A stretch of 64,000 nt of DNA from Micromonospora sp. WMMA1363 (GTDB lineage Bacteria > Actinomycetota > Actinomycetes > Mycobacteriales > Micromonosporaceae). The notes under the pieces were generated by a model. That model was given only the letters and a program-made list of their open reading frames with translations. It was not told the origin of the DNA and searched no databases. The DNA is taken from contig NZ_JAUALB010000001.1 of the NCBI RefSeq assembly GCF_030345795.1, positions 1,421,001 to 1,485,000 of the forward strand, given 5' to 3'. Of this stretch, positions 8,371 through 17,767 are shown piece after piece (the stretch's first letter is position 1; each line of letters opens with the position of its first letter). A program made the position numbers and the translations under genes.

Positions 8371-10236
8371 GTGACCATGGAAGCAGAGCGGATGCTCCAC
8401 GCGGAGGAGGTCGGCGAGCTGGCCGACCAGCTGCGGGTGGACACCATCCGGTGCAGCACCCGCGCCGGCTCCGGGCACCCCACGTCGAGTCTGTCCGCCG
8501 CCGACCTGCTCGCCGTGCTGATCTCCCGGCACCTGAGGTACGACTGGACGAACCCGCGCAGCCGCGCCAACGACCACCTGATCTTCTCCAAGGGGCACGC
8601 CTCGCCCCTGCTCTACGCGGTCTTCAAAGCCGTCGGCGCGATCAGCGACGAGGAACTGGTCGACACGTACCGACAGTTCGGGTCACGCCTGCAGGGGCAC
8701 CCGACGCCGGCGCTGCCCTGGGTCGACGTCGCCACCGGCTCCCTCGGCCAGGGACTACCGGTCGCCGTCGGGATCGCGCTGGCCGGCCAGCACCTGGACC
8801 ACCTTCCGTTCCACGTCTGGGTGCTCTGCGGCGACAGCGAGACGGCCGAGGGCTCCATCTGGGAGGCCCTGGACAAGGCCGGGCACTACGGGCTGCGCAA
8901 CCTCACCGCGATTGTCGACGTAAACCGGCTCGGACAGCGCGGACCGACCGAGCTGGAGTGGGACCTGGACACCTACCGTCGGCGCATCGAGGCGTTCGGC
9001 TGCCAGGCGCTCGTCATCGACGGCCACGATCTGGCCGCCATCGACGACGCGCTGAGCCGGGCCCGGCAGGCGACCGGCCCGACCGTGGTGCTGGCCCGGA
9101 CCGTCAAGGGCAAGGGTGTCCCCGAGATCGAGAACCAGCCCGACTGGCACGGCAAGTCGCTCAAGCCCGACCAGGCCGAGCGCGCCGTCGCCGCGCTCGG
9201 CGGCGTCCGGCAGACGCGCGTCAGCGGACCACGGCCCGAACCGGTGCCGCCCGTTCCCACACCCACCGCCGCGCCACCCGCGCTGCCACGGTACGACCGG
9301 GGAACGAAGGTGGCGACCCGTAACGCGTACGGCGAGGCGCTGCGCGCGGTGGGCGCTCGGCCGGATGTGGTCGCCCTCGACGGAGAGGTCAGCGACTCCA
9401 CCCGGGCGGACCGGTTCGCCGAGGCGTACCCGGAGCGGTTCTTCGAGATGTTCATCTCCGAGCAGCAGTTGGTCGCCGCGGCCGTCGGGCTTCAGGTGCG
9501 TGGCTACCGCCCGTTCGCCTCCAGCTTCGCCGCGTTCCTGTCCCGCGCGTACGACTTCATCCGGATGGCCGGCATCTCACGGGCCGACATCGTCCTGTCC
9601 GGTTCGCACGCCGGGGTGGAGATCGGCGCGGACGGCCCCTCACAGATGGGGCTGGAGGACCTGGCCGCCCTACGCGCCGTCCACGGGTCCACCGTGCTCT
9701 ACCCCAGCGACGCCGTGTCCTGCGCCGCCCTCGTCGCGCGGATGGTCGACCACAGAGGCGTCACCTACCTGCGCACCACCCGCGGCGCGCACCCCGTCCT
9801 CTACGACAACGACGACAGCTTCCCGATCGGCGGCAGCAAGCTGCTGCGCACCGGCGGCGACGACCAGGTGGCGCTCGTCGGCGCCGGGGTGACCGCGCAC
9901 AACTGCCTAGCCGCCGCCGACCGGTTGGCCGGCGAGGGGATCGGCACCCGGGTGATCGACCTCTACTCGGTCAAGCCGGTGGACCGCGACCGGCTGCTCG
10001 ACGCCGTACGGGCCACCGGCGGCCGACTCGTCGTCGTCGAGGACCACTACCCGGAGGGTGGGCTCGGTTCCGCCGTACTCGAAGCCCTGGCCGATCTGGC
10101 CGAGGTGCGCGTAACCCACCTGGCGGTTCGCGGGCTGCCCACCTCCGGCACGCCCGCCGAGCTGATGGACCAGGCCGGAATCGGACCGGAGGCCATCACC
10201 AGGGCGGCCCGGGCGCTGGTTTCCGGAAGCCGCTGA
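8371..10236 (+). CDS. Transketolase (both halves in one chain)
   Basis: Transfers two-carbon ketol units between sugar phosphates using TPP and Mg. The N-terminal half has AGSGHPTSSLSAADLLAVL, SKGHASPLLY, and the TPP motif GDSETAEGSIWEAL...NLTAIVDVNRLGQ at about residues 150-185. The pyrimidine-binding half has MFISEQQLVAAAVGL with the catalytic Glu near 365. The C-terminal domain carries RVIDLYSVKPVD. At 621 residues it is somewhat shorter than bacterial TktA (about 660-700). Three starts are close together. GTG 8371 lies 8 bases after GGAGG (8358-8362) and is preferred over ATG 8365 (2 bases) and ATG 8377 (14 bases). It stands alone, not with pentose-phosphate genes. Confidence 0.9.
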   Translation: MTMEAERMLHAEEVGELADQLRVDTIRCSTRAGSGHPTSSLSAADLLAVLISRHLRYDWTNPRSRANDHLIFSKGHASPLLYAVFKAVGAISDEELVDTYRQFGSRLQGHPTPALPWVDVATGSLGQGLPVAVGIALAGQHLDHLPFHVWVLCGDSETAEGSIWEALDKAGHYGLRNLTAIVDVNRLGQRGPTELEWDLDTYRRRIEAFGCQALVIDGHDLAAIDDALSRARQATGPTVVLARTVKGKGVPEIENQPDWHGKSLKPDQAERAVAALGGVRQTRVSGPRPEPVPPVPTPTAAPPALPRYDRGTKVATRNAYGEALRAVGARPDVVALDGEVSDSTRADRFAEAYPERFFEMFISEQQLVAAAVGLQVRGYRPFASSFAAFLSRAYDFIRMAGISRADIVLSGSHAGVEIGADGPSQMGLEDLAALRAVHGSTVLYPSDAVSCAALVARMVDHRGVTYLRTTRGAHPVLYDNDDSFPIGGSKLLRTGGDDQVALVGAGVTAHNCLAAADRLAGEGIGTRVIDLYSVKPVDRDRLLDAVRATGGRLVVVEDHYPEGGLGSAVLEALADLAEVRVTHLAVRGLPTSGTPAELMDQAGIGPEAITRAARALVSGSR

Positions 10237-10276
10237 ACCAGGTGCGCAGCCCGTCGTTGGCACCGGTCGCGCTTGG

Positions 10277-10568
10277 TCGGCCGCCGTCAGCCGGGCCACC
10301 CTGACCACTCTGGCCGAGCGAATCGACGGCGGCGAGGCGCGCGACCTGGCCGAGCAGCTGCCCGCCGGGCTCCGGCCGTACGCCTTCGGTGCCAGCGAGG
10401 CCGCCGAGCGCTTCGGACTCGACGTGTTCGTCGAACGAGTCAGCGGACGCACGGACGTCGAGGTTGACACGGCGAGGGACGGGGTGACGACCGTCTTCGA
10501 CATCCTCCGGGAGGCTCTCGACCCGTCCGGTTACGAGCAGGTGGTCACCCAGCTGCCCGCGGAGTACG
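10277..10568 (+). pseudogene. DUF2267-domain remnant
   Basis: An open stretch just after transketolase reads RATLTTLAERIDGGEARDLA, EQLPAGLRPYAFGASEAAERFG, then AVFDILREAL-like sequence and VVTQLPAEYGD. This is the repeat pattern of DUF2267 proteins (compare GERLAGREADHLAAQLPQRL in the intact gene at 19790). It has no N-terminal start or ribosome binding site and no stop after QLPAEYGD; instead the frame runs into the antisense of the ABC ATPase gene. I read it as truncated at both ends. Confidence 0.55.
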
Positions 10569-10627
10569 GCGACGGCCGACCAGACCGCGCCGTATGTCCG
10601 GTGCCGGCCCTGAGGGCGGCGGCGAGC

Positions 10628-11626
10628 CTATCCGGGGACCTCCGCCCGCATCGCGCGAACGGCCTCCCCCGCGAACAGGCAGGCCGCTCGGTGGCCGGCA
10701 CCCACCTCGGTGAGCACCGGGTCGGTCCGGGCGCAGTCGGGCCGGGCCTGGGGGCATCGGGTACGGAACCGGCAGCCACCGGGCGGATCGATCGGGCTTG
10801 GGATGTCGCCGTCGAGGATGATCCTGCGGCGGCCCCGCTCCACCCTCGGATCGGCCACGGGGACCGCCGACAGCAGGGCCGCTGTGTACGGATGGGCGGT
10901 CTTTCGCCAGATCTGCGCCGGCGTGCCGCTCTCCACGATCCGACCCAGGTACATCACGGCCACCTGGTCGCTCATGTGTTCGACGGCGGCCAGGTCGTGG
11001 GCGATGAACAGGTAGGTCAGGCCCAGCTCCCGTTGCAGGCCACGGAGCAGGTTCATGATCTGCGCCTGCACGCTCAGGTCGAGGGAGGCGATGGGTTCGT
11101 CGAGGACCACGAGGTCCGGCTCGCCGGCCAGCGCCCGGGCGATGCCCACCCGCTGCCGTTGTCCGCCGGAGAGTTCGTGCGGGTGCCGGTCGGCGACATC
11201 GCGGCGCAGGCCCACCATGTCGAGCAGCTCCGCCACGCGGGCGCGGCGGGCGGCCGCGCCGCTGGTGAGGCGGTGCACGACCAGTGGTTCGGCGATGCTC
11301 GCCCCCACGGTGTGCCGCGGGTCGAGGGATGCCTGCGGGTCCTGGAAAACCATGGCGACCCGGCGGCGCAGCCCGCGCAGCCGGCGCCGGGACCATCGGG
11401 TCACGTCCTGCCCGGCCACCCGGACCCGTCCAGACGTGGGGTCGACCAGACGCAGCAGGGCCAAGCCGGCGGTGGACTTGCCGCTGCCGGACTCGCCCAC
11501 CAGACCGAGCGTCTCGCCACGCCGCACCCGCAACGACACCCCGTCCACCGCGCGCACCACACCGGCCGGTGTCGGAAACCACACCGTCAGGTCGTCCAGT
11601 TCGGCCACGACGCTGTCCGTCGTCAT
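10628..11626 (-). CDS. Oligopeptide/nickel-type ABC importer ATPase (OppF/DppF-like)
   Basis: The second ATPase of a peptide-family importer, 332 residues. Walker A is GESGSGKST (about 45), Q-loop FQDPQASLDPR, signature LSGGQRQRVGIARAL, Walker B LVVLDEPIASLD, and switch His in IAHDLAAVEH. The C-terminal oligo_HPY region contains GCRFRTRCPQARPDC, a four-Cys-type motif common in Opp/Dpp ATPases. Its start overlaps the stop of the OppD-like gene by 4 bases, giving translational coupling. It is the last gene of the operon. Cargo is set by the binding protein, not this subunit. Confidence 0.93.
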   Translation of the reverse strand: MTTDSVVAELDDLTVWFPTPAGVVRAVDGVSLRVRRGETLGLVGESGSGKSTAGLALLRLVDPTSGRVRVAGQDVTRWSRRRLRGLRRRVAMVFQDPQASLDPRHTVGASIAEPLVVHRLTSGAAARRARVAELLDMVGLRRDVADRHPHELSGGQRQRVGIARALAGEPDLVVLDEPIASLDLSVQAQIMNLLRGLQRELGLTYLFIAHDLAAVEHMSDQVAVMYLGRIVESGTPAQIWRKTAHPYTAALLSAVPVADPRVERGRRRIILDGDIPSPIDPPGGCRFRTRCPQARPDCARTDPVLTEVGAGHRAACLFAGEAVRAMRAEVPG

Positions 11627-12606
11627 TCGTCCTCCTGGTGGGGCCGGTAGAAGGTCCGGACGTGGTGATCGGTCGAGACGGGAACCAACGACGGCAGCTC
11701 GTGCTCGCAGCGGGCGTCGCCCCGCACCGGGCAGCGGGGCCAGAAGGCACAGCCGGGAGGCAGGTCCAGCGGGCTGGGCGGCGTCCCCGGGATCGTGACC
11801 AGCTCCGCGTCCCCGGCGCCCGGTTCGGGCCGCGCGGCGAGCAGTGCGGTCGTGTACGGGTGCGTCGGGGCGGCGAAGACAGCGTCGACCGGTCCCCGTT
11901 CGACGATGCGGCCGGCGTACATGACGGCCACGGTGTCCGCGGTGCCGGCGACGACGCCGAGGTCGTGGGTGATCCAGACGACGGCCGTGCCGAGGCGCCG
12001 TTGCAGGTCGGCGACCAGCTCGACGATCTGCGCCTGGGTGGTGACGTCGAGGGCGGTGGTGGGCTCGTCGGCGATCAGCAGATCCGGCTCGCAGGCCAGC
12101 GCCATCGCGATCACCACCCGCTGACGCATACCGCCGGAGAGCTGGTGTGGGTAGGCGTCCACCCGGTCGGCGGGCGACGGGATACCGACGAGTTCGAGCA
12201 GTTCGATGGCGCGGGCCCGGGCTGCGCGCCGGGTCAGGCCGAGGTGTTCCTCGCCGGCCTCGCCGATCTGGCGGCCCACGGTGAGCACCGGGTTGAGCGA
12301 CGTCATCGGGTCCTGGAAGACGAACCCGACGTGCCGGCCGCGGATCCGCCGCCGGCGCTGCTCCGGCAATCCGACCAGGTCCGTGCCGAGCAGGTGAACG
12401 CGCCCGGCGACGCGGGCCGAGCGGGGCGCGAGGCCGGTGGCGGCGAGCACGCTCATGCTCTTGCCGCTACCCGACTCGCCGACCAGCGCGAGGGTCTCCC
12501 CCGCCCGGACCGACCAGTCGACCCCGGCGACCGCCCGGGCCGGTCCCCGGCGGGTGCCGATCGTGACGGTGAGACCCTCGACGGCCAGTACGGGCCGCTC
12601 GCTCAT
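11623..12606 (-). CDS. Oligopeptide/nickel-type ABC importer ATPase (OppD/DppD-like)
   Basis: First ATPase of the importer, 327 residues from the ATG at 12606 ([14 protein letters not shown]). Walker [11 protein letters not shown]-loop [12 protein letters not shown], signature [15 protein letters not shown], Walker [13 protein letters not shown], switch WITHDLGVV. The C-terminal oligo_HPY segment [20 protein letters not shown] is present. The frame stays open far upstream, but the family starts here, and the ATG overlaps the stop of the upstream permease by 4 bases. It should dimerise with the adjacent ATPase to power both permeases. Confidence 0.93.
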   Translation of the reverse strand: MSERPVLAVEGLTVTIGTRRGPARAVAGVDWSVRAGETLALVGESGSGKSMSVLAATGLAPRSARVAGRVHLLGTDLVGLPEQRRRRIRGRHVGFVFQDPMTSLNPVLTVGRQIGEAGEEHLGLTRRAARARAIELLELVGIPSPADRVDAYPHQLSGGMRQRVVIAMALACEPDLLIADEPTTALDVTTQAQIVELVADLQRRLGTAVVWITHDLGVVAGTADTVAVMYAGRIVERGPVDAVFAAPTHPYTTALLAARPEPGAGDAELVTIPGTPPSPLDLPPGCAFWPRCPVRGDARCEHELPSLVPVSTDHHVRTFYRPHQEDE

Positions 12607-13484
12607 CCGGCACTCCTCCTCGCCTCGCTGACGGTGAGCTGACGGGGGTCGAGCACGTCCCGCAGCGCGTCCCCGACCAGGTTGAACGCGAGGACGGTGA
12701 GAAAGATCGCGGCACCCGGGAACACCCCGAGCCACCACGCCTCGGTGACGAAACCCCGTCCGTCGTAGAGCATCCGGCCCCACGCCGGCGCGGGTGGCTG
12801 GACGCCGAGCCCGAGGAAGGACAGTGCCGCCTCGGACAGGATGGCGAAGGCCAGCGACAGCGACGTCTGCACGATCACCGGCGCCGCGATGTTGGGCAGC
12901 ACGTGCCGGCGCATGATGCGCAGGTCGGACGCGCCGACCGAGACCGCGGCCCGGACGAAGACCTGCTCCCGCACGGAGAGCACGCCGGCTCGGGTGACCC
13001 GGGCGAAGATCGGGGTGTACACCACCCCGATCGCGATCATCGCGGTGAGCAGGCCCGGACCCAGGACCGCGACGATCGCCACGGCCAGCAGCAGGACCGG
13101 AAACGCGAACAGCACGTCCATGCACCGCATGAGCGCGTTGTCGAGCCGGCCCCGGTAGTACCCGCCGAGCAGGCCGAGGGTCACGCCCACCGCCAGGGCG
13201 ATACCCACGCTGACCACTCCGACCTGCAGCGAGACCCGGGCCGCCAGCAGAACCCGGCTGAGCACGTCCCGGCCGAGTTCGTCGGTGCCGAAGGGGTGGG
13301 ACCAGCTGGGCGCCTGGAGCATCCGGTCGACGTCCACCTCGTTGACGCCGGAGGGCGCCAGCCACTGCCCGGCCACCCCCACCACGACCAGCAGCGCGAG
13401 CACCGCACCGCCGGTCACGGCCAGCGGGTCGCGGCGCAGCGCCGCGACCGCCCGGCGCCACGTCGGATCACCGGCGCCGCTCAT
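12603..13484 (-). CDS. ABC importer permease (OppC/DppC-like)
   Basis: A 293-residue inner-membrane permease. The N-terminal segment has the OppC-type first helix (PLAVTGGAVLALLVVVGVAG), then GTDELGRDVLSRVL, a landmark of this family. The BPD_transp_1 region follows with several transmembrane helices and the ATPase-contacting EAA-like loop VRAAVSVGASDLRIMRRHVL. The ATG at 13484 overlaps the stop of the OppB-like gene by 4 bases. Pairs with the neighbouring permease to form the channel. Confidence 0.92.
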   Translation of the reverse strand: MSGAGDPTWRRAVAALRRDPLAVTGGAVLALLVVVGVAGQWLAPSGVNEVDVDRMLQAPSWSHPFGTDELGRDVLSRVLLAARVSLQVGVVSVGIALAVGVTLGLLGGYYRGRLDNALMRCMDVLFAFPVLLLAVAIVAVLGPGLLTAMIAIGVVYTPIFARVTRAGVLSVREQVFVRAAVSVGASDLRIMRRHVLPNIAAPVIVQTSLSLAFAILSEAALSFLGLGVQPPAPAWGRMLYDGRGFVTEAWWLGVFPGAAIFLTVLAFNLVGDALRDVLDPRQLTVSEARRSAG

Positions 13485-14425
13485 CGGAACCGGATCCGTG
13501 GGTCGAGGCGGGCGTAGAGAACGTCCACCAGGAGGTTGACCACCAGGAACGACGCGGCCACGAGGAGAACCGCGCCCTGTAGCACGGGATAGTCCCGGGC
13601 CTGCACCGCGTCGTAGGTGAGTCGACCCACGCCGGGCCAGGCGAACAGCACCTCGATCACGATCACGCCGCCGAGTAGGCTCGCCAGCTGCACCGCCACG
13701 ACGGTGACAACCGGGATCAGCGCGTTGCGCAGGACGTGACGCAGCACCACCACCCTGGTCCGCAGGCCCTTCGCCTCGGCGGTGCGGACATAGTCCTCGG
13801 CGAGGACCTCGAGCACAGAGGAGCGGATGAACCGGGTGAGGATCGACGCCGTGACCAGGCCGATGGTGGCCGCCGGCAGGATCACGTGGGAGGCCCACCG
13901 GGCGGGGTCCTCGGTGAGGGCCACGTAGCCGGAGGGCGGCAGCCAGCCAAGCACGCCCGCGAAGAGCAGGATGCCCAGGATGCCCATCCAGAAATCCGGC
14001 ACCGAGACACCGAACTGGCTGAACACCCGCGCCGCGTGGTCGAACACCGAGCCGCTGCGCAACGCCGAGAGCAGCCCCAGCGGGAACGCGACCAACATCG
14101 CGAACACGAGCGCGGTGAAGGCCAGGGAGAGCGTAGCCGGCAGCCGTTCCAGCACGATCGACGTGACCGGGCGTCCGCTGCGGAAGCTGACCCCGAGGTC
14201 GCCGGTCAGGGCGTTTCCGACGTAGCTGAGGTACTGCACCGGCAACGGCCGGTCCAGCCCTGCCCGGGCCCGCAGCGCCTCGTACGTCTGCGGGTCGAAG
14301 CGGGTGCCCAGCGCCACCCGGACGGGGTCACCCGGGACGAGCTGCAGCAACAGGAACACGACCAGTGTCACGCCGAGCAACACGACGCCGGACTGGAGCA
14401 GCCGGCGGAGGACGAAACGGGTCAC
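13481..14425 (-). CDS. ABC importer permease (OppB/DppB-like)
   Basis: A 314-residue permease starting MTRFVLRRLLQSGVVLLGVT, the classic OppB first helix, followed by LVPGDPVRVALG and GLDRPLPVQYLSYV. The C-terminal half carries transmembrane helices and the EAA-type loop EDYVRTAEAKGLRTRVVVLRHVLRNAL (shown in part: YVRTAEAKGL). It ends with LDPRIRFR, also typical. It lies 18 bases after the binding-protein gene and is coupled to the OppC-like gene by a 4-base overlap. Confidence 0.93.
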   Translation of the reverse strand: MTRFVLRRLLQSGVVLLGVTLVVFLLLQLVPGDPVRVALGTRFDPQTYEALRARAGLDRPLPVQYLSYVGNALTGDLGVSFRSGRPVTSIVLERLPATLSLAFTALVFAMLVAFPLGLLSALRSGSVFDHAARVFSQFGVSVPDFWMGILGILLFAGVLGWLPPSGYVALTEDPARWASHVILPAATIGLVTASILTRFIRSSVLEVLAEDYVRTAEAKGLRTRVVVLRHVLRNALIPVVTVVAVQLASLLGGVIVIEVLFAWPGVGRLTYDAVQARDYPVLQGAVLLVAASFLVVNLLVDVLYARLDPRIRFR

Positions 14426-14443
14426 CGGACCTCCCCTGCCGGT

Positions 14444-15982
14444 TCACCGGGTGAGGGCGACGTCGCGGAACCGGATCGCCCGATCACTGCGAACCTCGTA
14501 GCCGGTGACCTGCTTCGACCAGCCCTGTACCACGTCCGGGTTGTAGAGGTAGATGTAGCTCGCGTCGTCGACGATCTGCTTGGCCACCTGTTCGTACTGC
14601 CGCTTGCGCGCTGCCTGGTCGGTCTCGGTCCGGGCTTGGTCGAGCAGCCTGTCCACGGCCGGGTTGCGGTACCCGTGGAAATTGAACGTCCCGCCACTGT
14701 GGTGCTGGGCGTAGTAGAATTCGTCGGGATCGATGTTGCCGAGCCAGCCCAGCATGAAGGCATCGAAGTTGCCCTTACCCTGCTCGTCCAGCCACTGCGC
14801 GAAGTCCAGCGTGCGGATCTTGACAGTGATGCCGACATCCTTGAGCTGCGCCGCGATGACCTGCGCCGCGGTGACGGTCTCCGGGTACTCACTGGTGACC
14901 ATCAGGTCCATGGTCAGGGCGTCGGCGCCGGCCTGACCAAGCAGTTGCTTCGCCTGCGCCGGGTCCCGCCGGTAGGGCGCATAGTCGTAGTAGAAGGCGC
15001 TGTTCTTCGGGATGGCGGTCTGGTTGACCGTCGCCAGCCCGAACTTGGCGGCCTTGGTGATCGCGCCCCGGTCGAGCGCGAAGGCGACCGCTCGACGTAC
15101 GTCGACGTCGTCGTACGGCTTACGGGCCTGGTTGAGCGCCAGATACCAGTAGTCGCTCGACGGCGCCGAGCGCACCACGGGGTCGTCACCGTCACGCAGC
15201 GTGGAGACCTGCTGGGGCGGTAGGTTGTCGGTCCACTGCACCTCGCCACCGCGTAGGTTCTGCAGGGCCACCGTGGGATCCTTGACGAAGGTGAAGGTCA
15301 CCCCGTCCAGCTTGGGCGGGGCGCCCCAGTACCGATCGTTGCGGGCCAGCTTGATGCTGTCGCCGGAGGTGTACGTGGTCACCGCGAACGGGCCGCTGCC
15401 GACCGGCTTCGTCGTGATCGTGCCCGACTCCACGTTGGACTGTTCGACGATTGCCACGCCCTTGAAGCCGCCGAGGTTGGCGAGCAGGTTCGGGGTGGGC
15501 GCGGTCAACGTGACGACGACGGTGGTGGAGTCGGGTGCGGTGACCGACCTGACGGTGGCGAACCGGTACGCCGCGTTCAACTTCTCGTTGATGATGCGGT
15601 TGTACGAGTAGACGACGTCCTCGGCGGTGAGCGGCGACCCATCGGCAAAGGTCACCCCCTCGCGCAGGGTGAAGGTCCAGGTCAGCTGGTCCTCGCTGGT
15701 CTTCCATCCGGTCGCCAGCGACGGTTTCATCGCCAGGTTCGCGTCCGGCTCGACGAGGGTGTCGTAGACGTTCTCCAACACTTGGAAGCTGTGGTAGGCG
15801 GAGGTCTTGTGCGGGTCGAGCTGGTCCGGCTCGCCGCCGATGGCGGCGGTGAGGACGCCCCCGGCGGGGGCGGAGGTCCCGCTTCCGTCGACGTCCACGC
15901 CCTCTCCCGCGCTGCAACCGCCGACAGCGACGAGCATCAGGGCAAGTGCGGCGCCAGCCGTCCGGAATCTGGTGCTGGACAT
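14444..15982 (-). CDS. Solute-binding lipoprotein of the ABC importer (SBP family 5)
   Basis: A 512-residue extracellular receptor, first gene of the operon. It has a lipoprotein signal with lipobox near AVGGC (MLVAVGGCSAG), then GGVLTAAIGGEPDQLDPH, a standard family 5 opening. Other landmarks are WTFTLREGVTFADGSPLTAED and VRRAVAFALDRG. The ATG at 15982 is preceded by a GGGGGG purine tract on the minus strand. Family 5 proteins bind peptides, nickel, or sometimes sugars; the ligand cannot be read from sequence. The gene order SBP-B-C-D-F with three 4-base overlaps indicates a single transcript. Confidence 0.92.
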   Translation of the reverse strand: MSSTRFRTAGAALALMLVAVGGCSAGEGVDVDGSGTSAPAGGVLTAAIGGEPDQLDPHKTSAYHSFQVLENVYDTLVEPDANLAMKPSLATGWKTSEDQLTWTFTLREGVTFADGSPLTAEDVVYSYNRIINEKLNAAYRFATVRSVTAPDSTTVVVTLTAPTPNLLANLGGFKGVAIVEQSNVESGTITTKPVGSGPFAVTTYTSGDSIKLARNDRYWGAPPKLDGVTFTFVKDPTVALQNLRGGEVQWTDNLPPQQVSTLRDGDDPVVRSAPSSDYWYLALNQARKPYDDVDVRRAVAFALDRGAITKAAKFGLATVNQTAIPKNSAFYYDYAPYRRDPAQAKQLLGQAGADALTMDLMVTSEYPETVTAAQVIAAQLKDVGITVKIRTLDFAQWLDEQGKGNFDAFMLGWLGNIDPDEFYYAQHHSGGTFNFHGYRNPAVDRLLDQARTETDQAARKRQYEQVAKQIVDDASYIYLYNPDVVQGWSKQVTGYEVRSDRAIRFRDVALTR

Positions 15983-16566
15983 GGTCCCCCCTGGACTCTT
16001 CCCGGCAAAGTGAACGACCGTGCGAGTCTCGTCTCTGAGCTGGAGGATGTCAAAAATGGCCGCACATTGCCGACGTCGCCGACCTTCCGCGCTTCCGGCT
16101 GGCCGCAACGACGCCGGCTGGCAGACCGGGAAGCGGCCGTGGCTTCCTCTGGAGACTCGAACGGCCAGGGCGCAGGCGGCCCGGCGGTACGACACCGGAC
16201 TGTCGTGTCGGGTCAGGTCGGATCGGATCGGAGCGGATCGGGTGCGGATCGACAAAGATCCCAACGGGCATCCCAACCACACACAAGGGATGCAGGTAAC
16301 GGCGTCTGTCCCGCACTCCCGCGGGTCAGACGCCTTCTGGTCTTGTGCGTCCGAAAGGGCTCGACTTCCAACCATCGAGCAACCAGCCCCAGGCCCTAGG
16401 CGAAACAAGGACGCTCGGGCGGCAAGACGGAACGCGTGGATCTTGATCAGATCGTCACAGAGTCGATCGTGGACCTACTGCCTGACATTCCCAGGAGCAG
16501 CCAGTGCGGATGAGATCTCCGGCACCCGCAGGTCAGTCGTCGGCTGCCTGTCTGGTCGAGCCACCG
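15983..16566. other. Upstream region of the peptide importer operon
   Basis: Between the importer operon and the convergent secreted-protein gene's stop. Long open frames exist but look like shadows (Arg-rich, no family features). It holds a run of five near-identical pentamers (RTCGG-type) at 16217-16241. No clear promoter was found, although the operon promoter must lie here. Confidence 0.4.
16217..16241. repeat. Five tandem pentamers (GTCGG/ATCGG/AGCGG)
   Basis: Reads GTCGG, ATCGG, ATCGG, AGCGG, ATCGG in line, about 235 bases upstream of the importer operon start. It could be a regulator site or just low complexity. Confidence 0.4.
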
Positions 16567-17160
16567 TTAACGTCGCCAGTCGGGACCACTCGCGTCCGCG
16601 AGGCGGATGGTGACCAGATCGGAGGGCGCGTCCTCGGACTCCTTCTCGACGACGATGGTGCCGGTCGCTCCGAGAAAGCACCCATCCCCGCCAGTGATGA
16701 CATTCACCCACCTCCTTGGACCCGGCGCGCCTGACTGGACAGTCAGGTGCTGACTCATCAACGTCCCGATTTCGTTGATCTCCCATGCCGCCTGGCTCAG
16801 GAGGGTCTCCTCTTCCCCGTCGGCCATGAGCCAGGTGCCCTGGTCGCCGAACCTGCCAACTCTGACGCCGCCCTTCAACAGGTATCCGGTCGACCCCCTT
16901 GTGTCACCGGCACGTGGGCCACTCGGTTGAACATCGCTGAATTCGTAGACGTTGTCGGTTGTGAGCTCGATACGCCTGGACTGTGGACAATGCTGCAAAC
17001 GTGCATGGTCGTCGTCGGCGCGTGGACGTTCGTGGCCGACGGTGGATTCGCCACGATCAGACCAGTGATTGGTGTGCGCATAAGACGGTGTTGCGGTGAG
17101 CGTCAGGGCGGAAGCGGCACAGGCGGTCACGCCTAGACCAAGAAGTCTACTCTTACGCAT
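16567..17160 (-). CDS. Secreted protein with allene-oxide-cyclase/dirigent-like barrel (tentative)
   Basis: A 197-residue exported protein. ATG 17160 (MRKSRLLGLGVTACAASALT) follows GAGAGG and gives a clean signal peptide ending near PSYAHT. The C-terminal part (about 110-197) alternates short beta strands: GVRVGRFGDQGTWLMA, then VNVITGGDGCFLGATGTIVV and DLVTIRLA. That order (modifier strand, GG-x-G-x-FxGAxGT strand, final FRL-type strand) resembles bacterial dirigent/AOC-barrel proteins. This assignment is from pattern memory only. Residues 35-75 are His/Arg/Asp-rich and appear unordered. Function unknown. Confidence 0.6.
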   Translation of the reverse strand: MRKSRLLGLGVTACAASALTLTATPSYAHTNHWSDRGESTVGHERPRADDDHARLQHCPQSRRIELTTDNVYEFSDVQPSGPRAGDTRGSTGYLLKGGVRVGRFGDQGTWLMADGEEETLLSQAAWEINEIGTLMSQHLTVQSGAPGPRRWVNVITGGDGCFLGATGTIVVEKESEDAPSDLVTIRLADASGPDWRR

Positions 17161-17690
17161 TGAGTTCCTCTCTCGCCAATCGGAGCAGTGGATCATCAGA
17201 GCACAATGGTGAACCTACTTCAGTTTTCAACTGGCGCGTCGCCTTCTCAGCCGACGGGCTGGCACTTCACCCACTGGGAGGACGGCCAGACCACCGAGCA
17301 GGTGGCCAGTCCCGCACAGGTCACCAGCGCACACCGACGGTCTGATGGAGCCGGGGCGGTGGTGTGGGCTGGGCGTCCCAGTCGGAGCTCCGCACTGCTC
17401 GCGGCACTCGTCGGCCTGACTGCCCATGCCGGCCAGTTCGGCATGAGCGGCGCGCAGCTCGGCGTCCAGGTCACAGCGCGCCCCCACGGAATCGACCGAG
17501 CCACCCAGGAACCCGACCCCACGGGGGGAGACAGACCGCTGGCCGGCACCCGAACCCCGGGTGTCGGCCAGCGGCGCGCACCCGAGGCTGGGCCTGACCG
17601 AAGAGTCCCGCCGCGGTGGAGACCTCAACGGTGCGCTGACTGGCGAGAAGACAGCCAACAGCCCCAGCCGATAACATCATCGTCTATCTA
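17161..17690. other. Gene-free region with one hairpin
   Basis: No recognised gene. A hairpin with 16-bp arms (15 matches) at 17537-17573 may be a processing or termination site. Frames on either strand look non-coding, although one minus-strand frame has a helical patch (DLDAELRAAHAELAGM) that may be a relic. Confidence 0.4.
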
Positions 17691-17735
17691 TTGACACATG
17701 TCGTTAACCGTTGGACGCTATGAGAGAGCGCTCTC
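17691..17735 (+). promoter_or_regulatory. Candidate promoter and LacI-type operator of the glucanase gene
   Basis: A consensus -35 TTGACA lies at 17691-17696. The -10 is poorer (around CTATGA, 17718-17723). Directly downstream is a perfect 12-base palindrome GAGAGCGCTCTC (17724-17735). GAGCGCTC-centred palindromes are the usual core of LacI-family (CebR-like) operators that control glycoside hydrolase genes in actinobacteria. It lies 32 bases before the GTG start, so a bound repressor would block initiation. The regulator gene is not in this window. Confidence 0.55.
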
Positions 17736-17767
17736 CTCATGCCCATCCGTCACCCGAGGAGTTAGCC

